From: Verrucomicrobiota bacterium
GTDB taxonomy: Bacteria > Chlamydiota > Chlamydiia > Chlamydiales > Rhabdochlamydiaceae
Direction of reading: 5' to 3'
Assembly (NCBI GenBank): GCA_018240015.1
Contig: JAFEGJ010000007.1
Location: 1-64,000, forward strand
DNA: 64,000 bases
Both the position numbers and the translations under genes were made by a program. The notes below the pieces were generated by a model. The model was not told the origin of the DNA, made no database searches, and saw only the letters and a program-made list of their open reading frames with translations. Below, piece after piece: positions 1 through 8,983 of this stretch. Every line of letters begins with the position of its first letter. The stretch's first letter is position 1.

Positions 1-247
1 TGTGTCGCGTTTGCGACTCGAAGTGAGCAGCGATGTGTTGCGTAGCAAAACCGTGCTCAACCGGCTTGAGCGACAGGACAGCGGAGCTGCCTGCGGCGAG
101 AGGAGTCCAGTCATCGGCAAAAAATTCCATTTTTTGACGAGGAAGCGACACACCTGCGTGTGTCGCGTCTGGAACTCGGAGTGAAGCGAGGTATTCATCG
201 CGAATACGGCTCTTAAGGCGAGATTCAGTAAAATTCTTCGAATTTCT
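1..247. repeat. Gene-free left edge with an imperfect direct repeat and hairpins
   Basis: I see no convincing gene here. A stretch starting at 1 and another starting at 159 begin alike (TGTGTCGCGT, then a close match to ACTCGAAGTGA), giving an imperfect direct repeat of about 30 bases. A perfect 9-bp hairpin lies at 145-166 (GCGACACAC, four-base loop, GTGTGTCGC), and a 7-bp A/T inverted repeat at 119-135. The hairpins lie downstream of the minus-strand gene that ends at 248, so they could help end its transcript, but the 145-166 hairpin has no T-run behind it. The repeat looks like a degenerate dispersed element. An open frame crossing 2-184 has no recognisable product. Confidence 0.4.
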
Positions 248-3200
248 TTAGGCTTGAACGACGATCAACGCCTGTTGATTATTGGTATGGCGAGAAGCCC
301 ACCAAGATTTGAATTTGCTATGAGTTTTTTCAAGGGCATCAACAGCCGCTTTCCCGATTTTTTCTTCGCGGCGCTCAGGCTCGCCAAGGGAACGTGTATA
401 TAGTTCGAGCATGTAGAGCCACAGCGGCAATCTCTCCACGGCATAGAGCAGAGGCGTTGAGATGATTTGAGCTGTTTTCCCAATAAGCACTAAGAAAGCT
501 CCAAGTGTCGCAAAGGCAAGGATGATGAAGGCTACTTCTCCGACGAGCATAAATACGCCGGCGATGGCAGCCACAACGATAACGGCTCCCAAGATGGTGG
601 CTAAAACTTTACCAATCTTTTGAGCCATGATGATAGCACTTTCTGAAGGAGCAATGCGGTTGAGGCGTAAATCGATCTGAGGAGCATGGGTTCTTAAGTG
701 ATCGAAAGCTTCTTGAGTGAGGGTGTGCCCACGGATCGCTTGTACATAGCCTGTTTCAGATTCGCAGATTTCAATGATCCGTTTGGCGTCATCTAGATCG
801 ATGTATTTGTCATTTGCGGTAAATGGCGTTGCAAAGAAGCTTCCTGAAACGATATCAGCGCTCTGGAGAGCGTGTATCCATTTCTCGTTTTTCTTTTCAA
901 CAGAAACCATCTGGTGCTTTTGAACAAAGGTGAGTTCTCGATTATTGTTGACAGGGACCAAAGCAAGCTCGCTAGGGGAGGCAATTTTGGGAGCAGCAGG
1001 TATAAACTTGGCAAAACGCAAGTCTGCGTATTGTCCGAGACGGGATTTCACATCTTCGGTAACTGTGTAGCCAATCAGAGCCACTCGCTGATCGGGGAAG
1101 AGTTTTTGCATAGCTGCAATAAGAGCTTCGACGTTTTCATCATCGATGATGGAATGCTGGCTTTGAGTTATATTTGAAAGATGGCCATCTAAGGAAGCAT
1201 GGGAGGCGAGAAGGCCTCCAAAACCGGGGTATTTCCAATTTCCTTCTTCATCAGCGCTTGTGACAATCCTATTTTGTTCCGGATAGAGCTCCATCGAAGG
1301 GAAATGCTGCTTGAGCATAAGCCAAGCTTTGTCTGTGATAGCATATCCGGATATACAGATTTGATTCGATATGTTGAGCTTTTCGCGAGTTTGGATTAAA
1401 TGCTGGACTTCCGCCTCATCGATGAGATGAAACCCACCTGTTATGCCTTCTTTGAATTGATAGACGGGAATGCTCTCTGCAAATTTCTTAGACCATGTAT
1501 GTCTTTCTTGAGCAGTGGGGTCTATTTCTTTAGTAAGGATACACTCTTCTAATTTTACCTTTCCCTGGAGTAAGTCCCAAGCTTCTTGAGTGAGGTAGAA
1601 CCCTTCTAGATGAAAGGGGAGTTGTTTGAGATCATGCTCACTTAAAATTTGTAAAAAGGCCTTGGCGTGTCGAAGAGTTATAATCTCTCCCTCAGATGAG
1701 GATATTTTCCATCCAAGCGTTTTGAGGAGCCACGACAATATAGGTTCGGAATTTCGGAATTTCTTTTCCCATAGGGCCAATAGCTGCTCATTTCGTGCAA
1801 TAGCAGGATCGCTTTTTTTGCCGATTTGCTCATCCTTAAACTGTAACCGAGGCGCATTTTCCCTGAGGTACTTCGCAGCAAGAGCCGTCAACTCATAACG
1901 TATCAATTGGACAGGAGATTTGTCTGTTAAATTGCTTACGATTGCAACTGCAGCGTCTAGGTCGATGAGAGTAGGGCTTGTCGCGATGGCCATTCGTTTA
2001 TTGGGCTCTAATGCCTGATCTAAATCAGGGAGTTGGCTCAGTTCATCAAAATCCGTTTTTTTAGGACTTATAGTAGTGCAATTATCAATCAATTCGTTCC
2101 AATCCGTCGTCGAAGCAGAAGAGTGCTCCCCGGAAATAATCAAATTCGCCCGCAGATCGATGTTTATATTATGTTGGTTGAATAATGCAAGAGCGTCATT
2201 TGTGATTACATAACCTTTAATAGAGGTAGGGGTTTTATTGTCTATAATGGCCCGAGCATCTTTGCAGTCGATTTTTGGAAGGTTTGGGTTAGAAGCGAGA
2301 TCCCTATAGATAACATGCGTCGCTGCGTTTATCCATTTTAATTCTCGGCTTTCGGGAGTGAGACCGTCAGGAGAGGCTGCAGCATTTTTTATCGCCAGGC
2401 CCTGGCAACGGAAGAGGGGTGCCTTTTCTTGAATATATTCTAGAGCCTCTGTCGTGATAGAAAATCCTGAGATCAAAAATTGTGTGGAGTTCGGAAAAAC
2501 TTTGACGATAGCTTGAGCATCTCTCAAAGTAATCAACTGATCTTTAGTGCCGACGAGAGATTTAATTTGCAGCGAAGAGAAAACATGGGGGTTGAATTTT
2601 AGCTCCTGCATCCAATCTTGTTCATTCAGAGGTTTTCGGATGATTGCAGGTGAATTCTTAGGCTTAAAAGGCACCAGAGCTTGGCTATTTCCCGACAGAG
2701 AATCAATCAGTGGGATCAAATGGGAGTGATTTTCGCTTAAATTTTGCTTTAAATTCTCATAGTTTTCCAGATGAAGGCCAGTGAGAACACTTCGTTGTTC
2801 GTCTTTCATGAGTTGAGTGACAAACGCGGAAGAATTCACTATTTGTTGAGCATATAGACGTTTTTGATTGCTGGTGAGAGATTCAGCCTGGCTTAAGTAA
2901 AAATTCACTAAGTGTTTCCCCTCGAGATTTGAAGGAGGCTCTTTGGGTAAATACATTCTGTCAATCACATCAACCAGCGCAGGATCAAAATCGGGCGGGA
3001 GCAAGTCACACAAACGAGCAGGATGCACAGCCCCTTTCAATTTGTACAAGATGATCTGTTGATCTGATAAAGTTAGCTCCTTAAAGCGAGAGTCGGACAA
3101 GATTTCTTCTTTACGGTACTTTACCTCTTTGGACAATTGAGAGCGTAGCCATGAGGAATCAAGCGGATCTATTGCCTTTTTTGGGGCAAGATTTTCAGTC

Positions 3201-3388
3201 ACTACAGCTTGCACTGCTTCTAGCCATTTTTGAGAATAGCGAGAGCTTTCGCCCTTTAACTCGCAGGCGACTAAAACTTTTATGGTTTCCTTTTCTTCGG
3301 GTTTTGCCAGCGACAGTTCAAGCTGGATCGCTTCCTTAGAGAAGTACTGCGTCCGCTTGTGTAGAGTCGCTAGGATATTTGTTGTCAT
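248..3388 (-). CDS. Large repeat protein with a C-terminal bilobed hydrophobic domain (candidate inclusion-membrane protein)
   Basis: I recognise no known family. The ATG at 3388 overlaps the upstream gene's stop in an ATGA; an in-frame ATG at 3412 is possible but less likely. The protein is about 1046 residues. Seven degenerate repeats of roughly 50 residues, spaced 85-105 apart, start near residues 286, 373, 474, 570, 655, 747 and 863. Each has an acidic/hydrophobic start (for example IDLDDAKRII), then a G-[YFH]-x-[ILV]-T-x-x-A core (for example SGYAITDKAW), then a Leu-rich helix and an Asp/Leu strand. Near residues 926-972 are two hydrophobic runs separated by a short VGE turn, the bilobed pattern of chlamydial Inc proteins. 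A cytoplasm-facing repeat domain tethered to the inclusion or cell membrane is an inference. Confidence 0.6.
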   Translation of the reverse strand: MTTNILATLHKRTQYFSKEAIQLELSLAKPEEKETIKVLVACELKGESSRYSQKWLEAVQAVVTENLAPKKAIDPLDSSWLRSQLSKEVKYRKEEILSDSRFKELTLSDQQIILYKLKGAVHPARLCDLLPPDFDPALVDVIDRMYLPKEPPSNLEGKHLVNFYLSQAESLTSNQKRLYAQQIVNSSAFVTQLMKDEQRSVLTGLHLENYENLKQNLSENHSHLIPLIDSLSGNSQALVPFKPKNSPAIIRKPLNEQDWMQELKFNPHVFSSLQIKSLVGTKDQLITLRDAQAIVKVFPNSTQFLISGFSITTEALEYIQEKAPLFRCQGLAIKNAAASPDGLTPESRELKWINAATHVIYRDLASNPNLPKIDCKDARAIIDNKTPTSIKGYVITNDALALFNQHNINIDLRANLIISGEHSSASTTDWNELIDNCTTISPKKTDFDELSQLPDLDQALEPNKRMAIATSPTLIDLDAAVAIVSNLTDKSPVQLIRYELTALAAKYLRENAPRLQFKDEQIGKKSDPAIARNEQLLALWEKKFRNSEPILSWLLKTLGWKISSSEGEIITLRHAKAFLQILSEHDLKQLPFHLEGFYLTQEAWDLLQGKVKLEECILTKEIDPTAQERHTWSKKFAESIPVYQFKEGITGGFHLIDEAEVQHLIQTREKLNISNQICISGYAITDKAWLMLKQHFPSMELYPEQNRIVTSADEEGNWKYPGFGGLLASHASLDGHLSNITQSQHSIIDDENVEALIAAMQKLFPDQRVALIGYTVTEDVKSRLGQYADLRFAKFIPAAPKIASPSELALVPVNNNRELTFVQKHQMVSVEKKNEKWIHALQSADIVSGSFFATPFTANDKYIDLDDAKRIIEICESETGYVQAIRGHTLTQEAFDHLRTHAPQIDLRLNRIAPSESAIIMAQKIGKVLATILGAVIVVAAIAGVFMLVGEVAFIILAFATLGAFLVLIGKTAQIISTPLLYAVERLPLWLYMLELYTRSLGEPERREEKIGKAAVDALEKTHSKFKSWWASRHTNNQQALIVVQA

Positions 3389-4842
3389 GCTTTGTGTACC
3401 GTTGTAAACCATGTTGCGAGTCTAAAAGGGCTGCTAAACACACTTTCTACACTTGTGCTTACCAGAGACGCCGCATTCGTAACAGCTTGGGGAACGGGAT
3501 GCTCTTCTACCGCGACAATAGTTGGAGAACGGATAGGAGTCTTTTCTATGAGGATTTCATCGGGAATTCCCAGCCTTATTCTATCTTTTTCGAGATCATC
3601 GAGGCTCCAAAGTGCGAACTGAGCTTTTTCAATTCGGGCCTGTGTGTATTCTTCAATTTTGGTCTTTACCGAGTTTGACAAAATTTGATCGGCAGAAGGA
3701 AGAAGCGTTTCGATGAGAAGCTTTCTGTCAAATTTTTGATCCGGCGCAAAACCATAGGCTCTAAAGATCATTTTTCGTTTTTCTGGTCTTACTTCTGCGA
3801 ACTCAGGCTCGTTTATATGTACACAAAGAGCTACCAGTTTTTCGGCGAGAGGAGCGTCTTTGACGGCCTTTGCTTTGCTTAAAAACTGTTCTTCAACTTT
3901 GTTTAGATTCTGCGTTTCTCCTGTGATGCGAAGGTGTCTTCCCATGAGCTCTTCGTTGTATACATGGAAAGTACTAATGACTATTTCTACTTCAATTCTT
4001 GTCTCAATCTTGCGCGCTTCATTGATGCGTTTATGGCATTGTGCTACAGCTTCATTTACTGTGAAATGGGAAGGTATGCCAGCAATTTTATAGGTGTTTT
4101 GTTGCTGCATTCCTAAGACCTTTCGCAAGCCACTCATTTTTCTCTCTGTTTCTAAGTTATCCAGATAAGAAAACACCCAGCTTACTCTTTCTTTTGTGCT
4201 ATTAACTTGCTCGTCGATACGAGACCATGTAGCTTCTGTGAATATTTGATCGGTTGCTTGTTGCAACTGGTTTATGAGGTCTTGCTCTTCGAAATTTTGA
4301 TCGCCATCAAAATCGTAAGCTCTAAAAATGATACGTCTTTTCTCGGGGCTTACCTGGGCAAACTCCGGCTCGTTGATATGCTTGCACAATGCCGCAATTT
4401 TCTTTGTGCGGTCTAGACTCGCCGCTTCTTTGGCTTTTGAAAGATAGCTTGCTTCAATGGTTGTCAGGGAAGTGAAATTTTCGCCTGTCATGCGCACATT
4501 TCTTTGTTTCAGGTCAGCGCTATAGGCTTGGACAGTACCTGCGATTTTTTCGATTTCTTCTCCTATCTGAGCCGATCGTGTGAAGGATGAATACTTAGGA
4601 AGTTCTGTTCTAAGGTCTTCTTCCTCATAATAGTTTAAGTTATAAGCGTTGAAGATATTCTTGCGCTGCTCAGGTCTTACCTCGGCGAAATCTTTTTCAA
4701 AGATCCGCGAAGTAAGAAAGGATGTTTTGCCGCCAAAAGGGTGGACGCTGTCTTCTAGGGCTCCGTTATAATGCTTTTGTTCAAGCGGTGAAAAGGGGTT
4801 GATAATCTCAAAACCTTCAAAATCATTTACTGTTGTTGTCAT
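3385..4842 (-). CDS. Internally duplicated helical protein, unknown function
   Basis: 485 residues, no family recognised. It is the first gene of a two-gene unit; its TGA overlaps the ATG of the next gene. A segment of about 140 residues occurs twice (about 104-244 and 293-427). Both copies contain a conserved RITGE/RMTGE-type stretch, a YLSKAK/FLSKAK stretch, HINEPEFA, then PEKR and FRAY. A third, shorter copy of the last motif is at 51-67 (DFAEVRPEQRKNIFNAY). There is no signal peptide or clear membrane segment. The same F-x-x-[VL]-x-x-[ED]-[KQ]-[RQ] pattern recurs near the N-terminus of the gene that follows, so the two products may share a fold or act together. The upstream 126 bp are very AT-rich and should hold divergent promoters. 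Candidate effector; function unknown. Confidence 0.6.
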   Translation of the reverse strand: MTTTVNDFEGFEIINPFSPLEQKHYNGALEDSVHPFGGKTSFLTSRIFEKDFAEVRPEQRKNIFNAYNLNYYEEEDLRTELPKYSSFTRSAQIGEEIEKIAGTVQAYSADLKQRNVRMTGENFTSLTTIEASYLSKAKEAASLDRTKKIAALCKHINEPEFAQVSPEKRRIIFRAYDFDGDQNFEEQDLINQLQQATDQIFTEATWSRIDEQVNSTKERVSWVFSYLDNLETERKMSGLRKVLGMQQQNTYKIAGIPSHFTVNEAVAQCHKRINEARKIETRIEVEIVISTFHVYNEELMGRHLRITGETQNLNKVEEQFLSKAKAVKDAPLAEKLVALCVHINEPEFAEVRPEKRKMIFRAYGFAPDQKFDRKLLIETLLPSADQILSNSVKTKIEEYTQARIEKAQFALWSLDDLEKDRIRLGIPDEILIEKTPIRSPTIVAVEEHPVPQAVTNAASLVSTSVESVFSSPFRLATWFTTVHKA

Positions 4843-4968
4843 ATTAATACCATTGTTTGCTAATTATTATATTAAATATTAAAGTAATAACATAATTAAT
4901 TTACTATTAAGGCGTTAAGTAATTATTTTAATTCCTAAGAGAAAAGGGTTTTTTGCTATTCTTTTCTT

Positions 4969-5640
4969 ATGCAATGGATTAAGAACTTTGATCTTTTTCT
5001 CTTTGATATGGACGGTCTTCTCGTAAATACAGAAGAGCTTCATTATCAAGCCTATAAGGAAATGCTTCGCCGGCGGGGCTACGACCTATCCTGGGATTTA
5101 ATGCGTTACTTCCAGGCTGCCCATATCGGCGAGGGGAATATCGCCGAGCATCTCTATAGAGAGTTTCCCGAACTTAGAGATTTCGAGTGGGGCACTCTCT
5201 ACGCCGAAAAAAGGGCCATTCTGTCTGATTCTTTGAAAAAAGGAGCCCTTCAATTGATGCCGGGCGTAGAGCCTCTTCTTAAAGCACTAAGCGAGAATAA
5301 GATAGAGAGCTGCGTCGTCACCCATTCTCGTGCTTTGGATGTGGAGTTGATTCGGAGTCAATTGCCTGTGCTCCAACTTATCCCCCATTGGTTAACGCGG
5401 GAAGATTACGAACATCCCAAACCCCATCCTGCAGGGTATTTAAAAGCCAAAAGCCTTTTCTTAAGGCCGGAAGGTCGGGTAATTGGGTTTGAAGACACGT
5501 ATCGCGGTTTAAATGCCCTTTTAGGGGCTTGTGTGGATGTGCCTGTGCTGATTTGTGATCCACAGCATCCGCAATTAAAAGAGCCGCTAAGTGATCGAGC
5601 TCGTCACTTTAATTCATTTTCCGTAATGGATCTTAACTAG
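4969..5640 (+). CDS. HAD-superfamily phosphatase (phosphoglycolate phosphatase / beta-phosphoglucomutase-like)
   Basis: 223 residues. HAD motifs are in order: motif I FDMDGLLVNTE at residues 12-22 with nucleophile Asp13 and acid Asp15; motif II around VVTHS; the motif III lysine in HPKPHP; motif IV GFEDTYRG. The cap between motifs I and II is helical, as in subfamily I enzymes. Such proteins dephosphorylate small phospho-metabolites in the cytosol; the substrate cannot be told from sequence. The gene converges on truA and overlaps its end by 27 bp. An HAD phosphatase lies beside truA in C. trachomatis too (CT464-CT463, from memory), so this is a conserved chlamydial block. No strong ribosome-binding site precedes the ATG. 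Confidence 0.85.
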   Translation: MQWIKNFDLFLFDMDGLLVNTEELHYQAYKEMLRRRGYDLSWDLMRYFQAAHIGEGNIAEHLYREFPELRDFEWGTLYAEKRAILSDSLKKGALQLMPGVEPLLKALSENKIESCVVTHSRALDVELIRSQLPVLQLIPHWLTREDYEHPKPHPAGYLKAKSLFLRPEGRVIGFEDTYRGLNALLGACVDVPVLICDPQHPQLKEPLSDRARHFNSFSVMDLN

Positions 5641-6360
5641 GAATAATCCCTGCGCAGGTGCAGCTGTGCCCCCTTTGCGACGGTCTTTCGATGCAAAGAT
5701 GTCGGGGATGGATTCTAAGGAAATTTTACCGCGGCAAACATCGAGAAGCGTTCCTGTGATATTACGCACCATTTTGTAGAGAAAACTCTCTCCTTCGAAC
5801 TCTAATCGCACACCACCTTCCTGTGGAACAATATCGAGGCGGCTTAAGGTGCGGATGGGATTTTTCGCCGCAGCGCCTTCCGCTGCTTCATTAGCGAACG
5901 CAGAAAAGTCGTGTGTTCCAATAAAAAGTGACGCAGCACTGCGGAGCAACTCTAGATCGAGCGAAAAATGGATATGGTGTCGGTACAGTCGATAGAAAGG
6001 GTTCATGACGGGATCTAAATGGAGATGGTAGTGATAGATTTTCGACTTGGCGCTGTATCTAGCATGGAATTCGTCAGGCACAGGCTCAAGGCTTAAAACG
6101 CGGATATCGGGCGGAAGCAGACCATTAAGAGATCCCAAAATGCGAAAACAATCAAGAGGCTCTAGAAAACTAAAATGAGCGACTTGTCCCAGCGCATGGA
6201 CGCCGGCATCCGTGCGACCTGCTCCTGTGATAGCGATGGGAGTGCGCAGAACAATTGTTAGAGCATTTTCGAGAGTTGCCTGGATCGAGATGGCATTGGG
6301 TTGCACTTGCCAGCCGCCATACTGGGTTCCGTCATACGCCAAAAGTAACTTATATTTCAT
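5614..6360 (-). CDS. truA: tRNA pseudouridine(38-40) synthase TruA
   Basis: About 248 residues, normal for the family. TruA isomerises uridines 38-40 in the anticodon arm of tRNAs. The catalytic segment GAGRTDAGVHALGQVAHF carries the invariant Asp; the N-terminus has the usual YDGTQYGGWQ stretch, and SFLYKMVRNITGTL with GLFLVKI sits near the C-terminus. I start at the ATG at 6360. A GTG 15 bases upstream is in frame but lies inside a strong hairpin that looks like the terminator of the preceding SWIB gene. No clear Shine-Dalgarno sequence precedes 6360. The gene may depend on read-through from the SWIB gene. Its 3' end overlaps the convergent HAD gene. Confidence 0.93.
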   Translation of the reverse strand: MKYKLLLAYDGTQYGGWQVQPNAISIQATLENALTIVLRTPIAITGAGRTDAGVHALGQVAHFSFLEPLDCFRILGSLNGLLPPDIRVLSLEPVPDEFHARYSAKSKIYHYHLHLDPVMNPFYRLYRHHIHFSLDLELLRSAASLFIGTHDFSAFANEAAEGAAAKNPIRTLSRLDIVPQEGGVRLEFEGESFLYKMVRNITGTLLDVCRGKISLESIPDIFASKDRRKGGTAAPAQGLFLVKIHYGK

Positions 6361-6365
6361 AAAGA

Positions 6366-6394
6366 AACAGAGCACAGCGTAAAGCTGTGCTCTG
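6366..6394 (-). terminator. Rho-independent terminator after the SWIB gene
   Basis: A perfect 11-bp stem (CAGAGCACAGC paired with GCTGTGCTCTG, positions 6368-6394) with a five-base loop is followed on the minus strand by TTTCTTT. It lies between the SWIB stop at 6409 and the truA ATG at 6360, so it probably attenuates transcription from the SWIB gene into truA. Confidence 0.7.
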
Positions 6395-6408
6395 CCAAGA
6401 GAACAATC

Positions 6409-6660
6409 TTAAGAAAGATGTTTGCTGACGAGTTTTGTCATTTCAAACATGTTGACTTTTTTCTTGCCGAAGACGCCTTCCAGTTTTTCATCTGCAAGGA
6501 TGTTGCGACGATTGCTGGGGTCTTGACGGTTGTTCTTACGGATGTACGCCCACAGCTTTTTTGTTACTTCTGTGCGTGGGAGTGGGCCTTTTCCGATAAC
6601 GGCTTCCAGCTCTTTGCTGAGCTTCATCGGGGCCATAAATTTGGACATCTTCTTTGCCAT
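6409..6660 (-). CDS. SWIB/MDM2-domain protein
   Basis: 83 residues, essentially one SWIB domain. MKLSKELEAVIG, the ELWxYI-like KKLWAYIRKN and the segment RRNILADEKLEGVFG match the family. SWIB domains belong to eukaryotic chromatin-remodelling complexes, and in bacteria they are almost restricted to chlamydiae, where they occur alone or fused to topoisomerase I. A role in chromatin or DNA packaging during the developmental cycle has been suggested; nothing here tests it. A good ribosome-binding site (AGGAGA) lies 8 bases before the ATG. The neighbour truA matches the CT460-CT463 arrangement of C. trachomatis (from memory). Confidence 0.9.
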   Translation of the reverse strand: MAKKMSKFMAPMKLSKELEAVIGKGPLPRTEVTKKLWAYIRKNNRQDPSNRRNILADEKLEGVFGKKKVNMFEMTKLVSKHLS

Positions 6661-6850
6661 TGTATAATCTCCTATAGGTTTAATGGTTATACTAGGAAAA
6701 TTTTAAAGGACATACATGTATCCTCAAGGAACATCTTGTAGCTCTCCTAGGGAATTATAGTCAAAAAAAATCGTTCGAAATAGAAAAATTTCTCCTTAGG
6801 TGCGCTCTATGCTTGTAATTTAGGGTAATTTTGGGTATCTCTGAAGGGTA

Positions 6851-8968
6851 ATGGTAACGGTCAGTCAAATAAATACTATAGAGGAGCTAGCCCTTCTTTT
6901 GAAGGAAGCAACTCTTACGGAAGAAAAAAAGGCGCTTCTCGAGAGATTCCCTGCGGTTCAAAGCTGGGAAGAATTCCCTGCTAATCTCACTCTAGAGCAA
7001 GACTTCATATTTAAATCTCTCGTAGCTCTGGGCCAAGCGGACCGTCTTTTCGAGCGTCCCTATGCAGGGAAAGAGATGATAGACCTTCTCGATCTTCTGA
7101 TTCCCGTCGAGAGATTTTACGCCGATATCGGAGGTCTCGTCGGTTACCATGCGCACATGCTCCGTCTCATCTCTTCTTCGACCTCTAAAAAAGAGACATC
7201 TAAATACCTCCCTCCTCAAGGTATCGATATCACCGAAGAAAATGATTTTGTCCGCCGCATGATCCTCGAAGGGATCAGGTCCCTTCCTCTCATGGCTGAG
7301 CTTTATCCCTTAGGCGGCGCCGCTGATCGTCTTCGACTGCATGATGAGCGCACAGGAAGACCACTTCCCGCGGCTTGTCTTCCCTTTCTTGGAAAAACCC
7401 TTCTCGAAAATATCATCGCGGATCTGCAATCCCGCGAGTATCTCTATTACAAACTCTTCCATGCTCAGGTCACAACGCCCATTGCGATCATGACTTCGAT
7501 GGAAAAAGAGAACCATGCCCACATCGTATCGATTTTTGAAGAGCATGAATGGTTTGGACGGTCCAAAGAATATTTTCGGTTGTTTGTGCAGCCTCTCGTT
7601 CCCACTCTTAACAAACAAGGTCAGTGGTGTCTTCAAGGGCCGGCGCAGCCCCTTTTAAAACCCGGCGGCCACGGTGTCATCTGGAAGCTCGCCCGGGAAG
7701 AAGGCGTGTTCGATTGGCTCTTTTCTCTGGGCCGCAAAAAAACACTCGTGCGCCAAATCAACAACCCCGTTGCCAACACCGATTACGGCCTCTTTGCGTT
7801 CACCGGCATTGGCTGCGCGCAAGATAAAGCCTTTGGGTTTGCCTCCTGTCCGCGCCAAGTGCGCGCTGCTGAAGGGATCAACATCCTTGTCGAAAAGCAG
7901 CAAGAGGGAAGCTACTCCTATGCCCTTACCAACATCGAATACTGCGACTTCAAGCGCCTCGGGATCGCCGACCAGCCCTCGAAACCCGGCAGCTCCTACT
8001 CGCTTTTTCCTTCCAACACCAACATACTTTTTGCCGACCTCTCCGCAATTCTTACCGCTGTAGAAAAGTGTCCCATCCCCGGCATCCTCGTCAACCTCAA
8101 AAAACTCACCTACCGCACCGAAAATGGAGAAAAACGCGAAGAAGAAATCGCCCGCCTCGAATCGACCATGCAAAACATCGCCGATTTTTTCACCGAGTCT
8201 CTTCCTCACCGTCTTTCTCCCGACGATGCTCATACCCTAAGCTCCTATCTCACCTACAACCTTCGCCGCAAAACGATTGCCACCGCTAAGCGCGAATTCA
8301 CCCTCGGATCCTCCCTCCTCGAAACTCCCGAAGGGTGCTTCCTCGAAATCCTCCACAACGCCAAAGAGCTTCTTCAGCGGTGCGGCTTTATCGTCCCCGA
8401 AGACGCCGATCCCACCATGTTTTTCCATAGCGGTCCTTCCCACATCTTCCTCTACCACCCCGCTCTCGGCCCTCTCTACTCCATCATCGCTCAAAAACTC
8501 CGCGGAGGACGTCTTTCTTCGGGAAGCGAACTCCAACTGGGTATCGCCGAAGTCGACATCGAAAATCTCGACATCGAAGGGTCGCTGCGCATCCAAGCCG
8601 ATAACATCATGGGCCACTTCGATAAAAACACCCTCACCTATTCCGAGCGGTGCGGGCGCGCTACCCTCAAAAATGTACGCATCCGCAACCGGGGCATCGA
8701 CCTTGAAATGCCCAATGTCTATTGGAAAAATGAGATCGCCCGCCTCGAGACATGCCAGATCATCCTCCGCGGTATGAGCGAGTTCTATGCTGAAAACGTT
8801 ACCTTATCCGGGGATCATTTCATTGAAGTCGAAGATGGCATCCGACTCATCGCTAAAGAAGTGAATGGCGAAGTGGTCTTTGAAAGAGAGGCTATTTCCG
8901 AGCCCACTTGGCATTGGGAATATAGCGCAGATAGTTCTGATCACATCTTGCTACAAATCCAGAAATAG
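6851..8968 (+). CDS. UTP-glucose-1-phosphate uridylyltransferase-like protein (UGP3/CT715-type)
   Basis: 705 residues. The middle of the protein follows the eukaryotic-type UDP-sugar pyrophosphorylase fold. It has a nucleotide-loop region at 151-165 (LYPLGGAADRLRLHD), LPFLGKTLLENI, TPIAIMTS, QPLLKPGGHGVIW, and NNPVANTDYGLFAF. The C-terminal third is a beta-rich domain with repeated polar strands, as expected for a left-handed beta-helix. It probably makes UDP-glucose, or a related UDP-sugar, for glycogen or lipid metabolism. The family resembles plant plastid UGP3 and the chlamydial protein CT715, from memory. The loop lacks the usual G-G-x-G-T-R-L spelling, so activity should be tested. AAGGGTA precedes the ATG. 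It sits between SWIB and prfB, a pair I remember as neighbours in Chlamydia. Confidence 0.7.
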   Translation: MVTVSQINTIEELALLLKEATLTEEKKALLERFPAVQSWEEFPANLTLEQDFIFKSLVALGQADRLFERPYAGKEMIDLLDLLIPVERFYADIGGLVGYHAHMLRLISSSTSKKETSKYLPPQGIDITEENDFVRRMILEGIRSLPLMAELYPLGGAADRLRLHDERTGRPLPAACLPFLGKTLLENIIADLQSREYLYYKLFHAQVTTPIAIMTSMEKENHAHIVSIFEEHEWFGRSKEYFRLFVQPLVPTLNKQGQWCLQGPAQPLLKPGGHGVIWKLAREEGVFDWLFSLGRKKTLVRQINNPVANTDYGLFAFTGIGCAQDKAFGFASCPRQVRAAEGINILVEKQQEGSYSYALTNIEYCDFKRLGIADQPSKPGSSYSLFPSNTNILFADLSAILTAVEKCPIPGILVNLKKLTYRTENGEKREEEIARLESTMQNIADFFTESLPHRLSPDDAHTLSSYLTYNLRRKTIATAKREFTLGSSLLETPEGCFLEILHNAKELLQRCGFIVPEDADPTMFFHSGPSHIFLYHPALGPLYSIIAQKLRGGRLSSGSELQLGIAEVDIENLDIEGSLRIQADNIMGHFDKNTLTYSERCGRATLKNVRIRNRGIDLEMPNVYWKNEIARLETCQIILRGMSEFYAENVTLSGDHFIEVEDGIRLIAKEVNGEVVFEREAISEPTWHWEYSADSSDHILLQIQK

Positions 8969-8983
8969 AAATTCAAAAAAGAA

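Noticed and set aside
2-184. 60-codon open frame at the left edge
   Set aside because: Crosses repeats and hairpins, has no ribosome-binding site and resembles nothing; probably chance.
7655-8233. 192-codon minus-strand frame inside the UDP-glucose pyrophosphorylase-like gene
   Set aside because: It lies antisense to a well-supported gene in G+C-rich DNA; long antisense frames arise there from codon bias.
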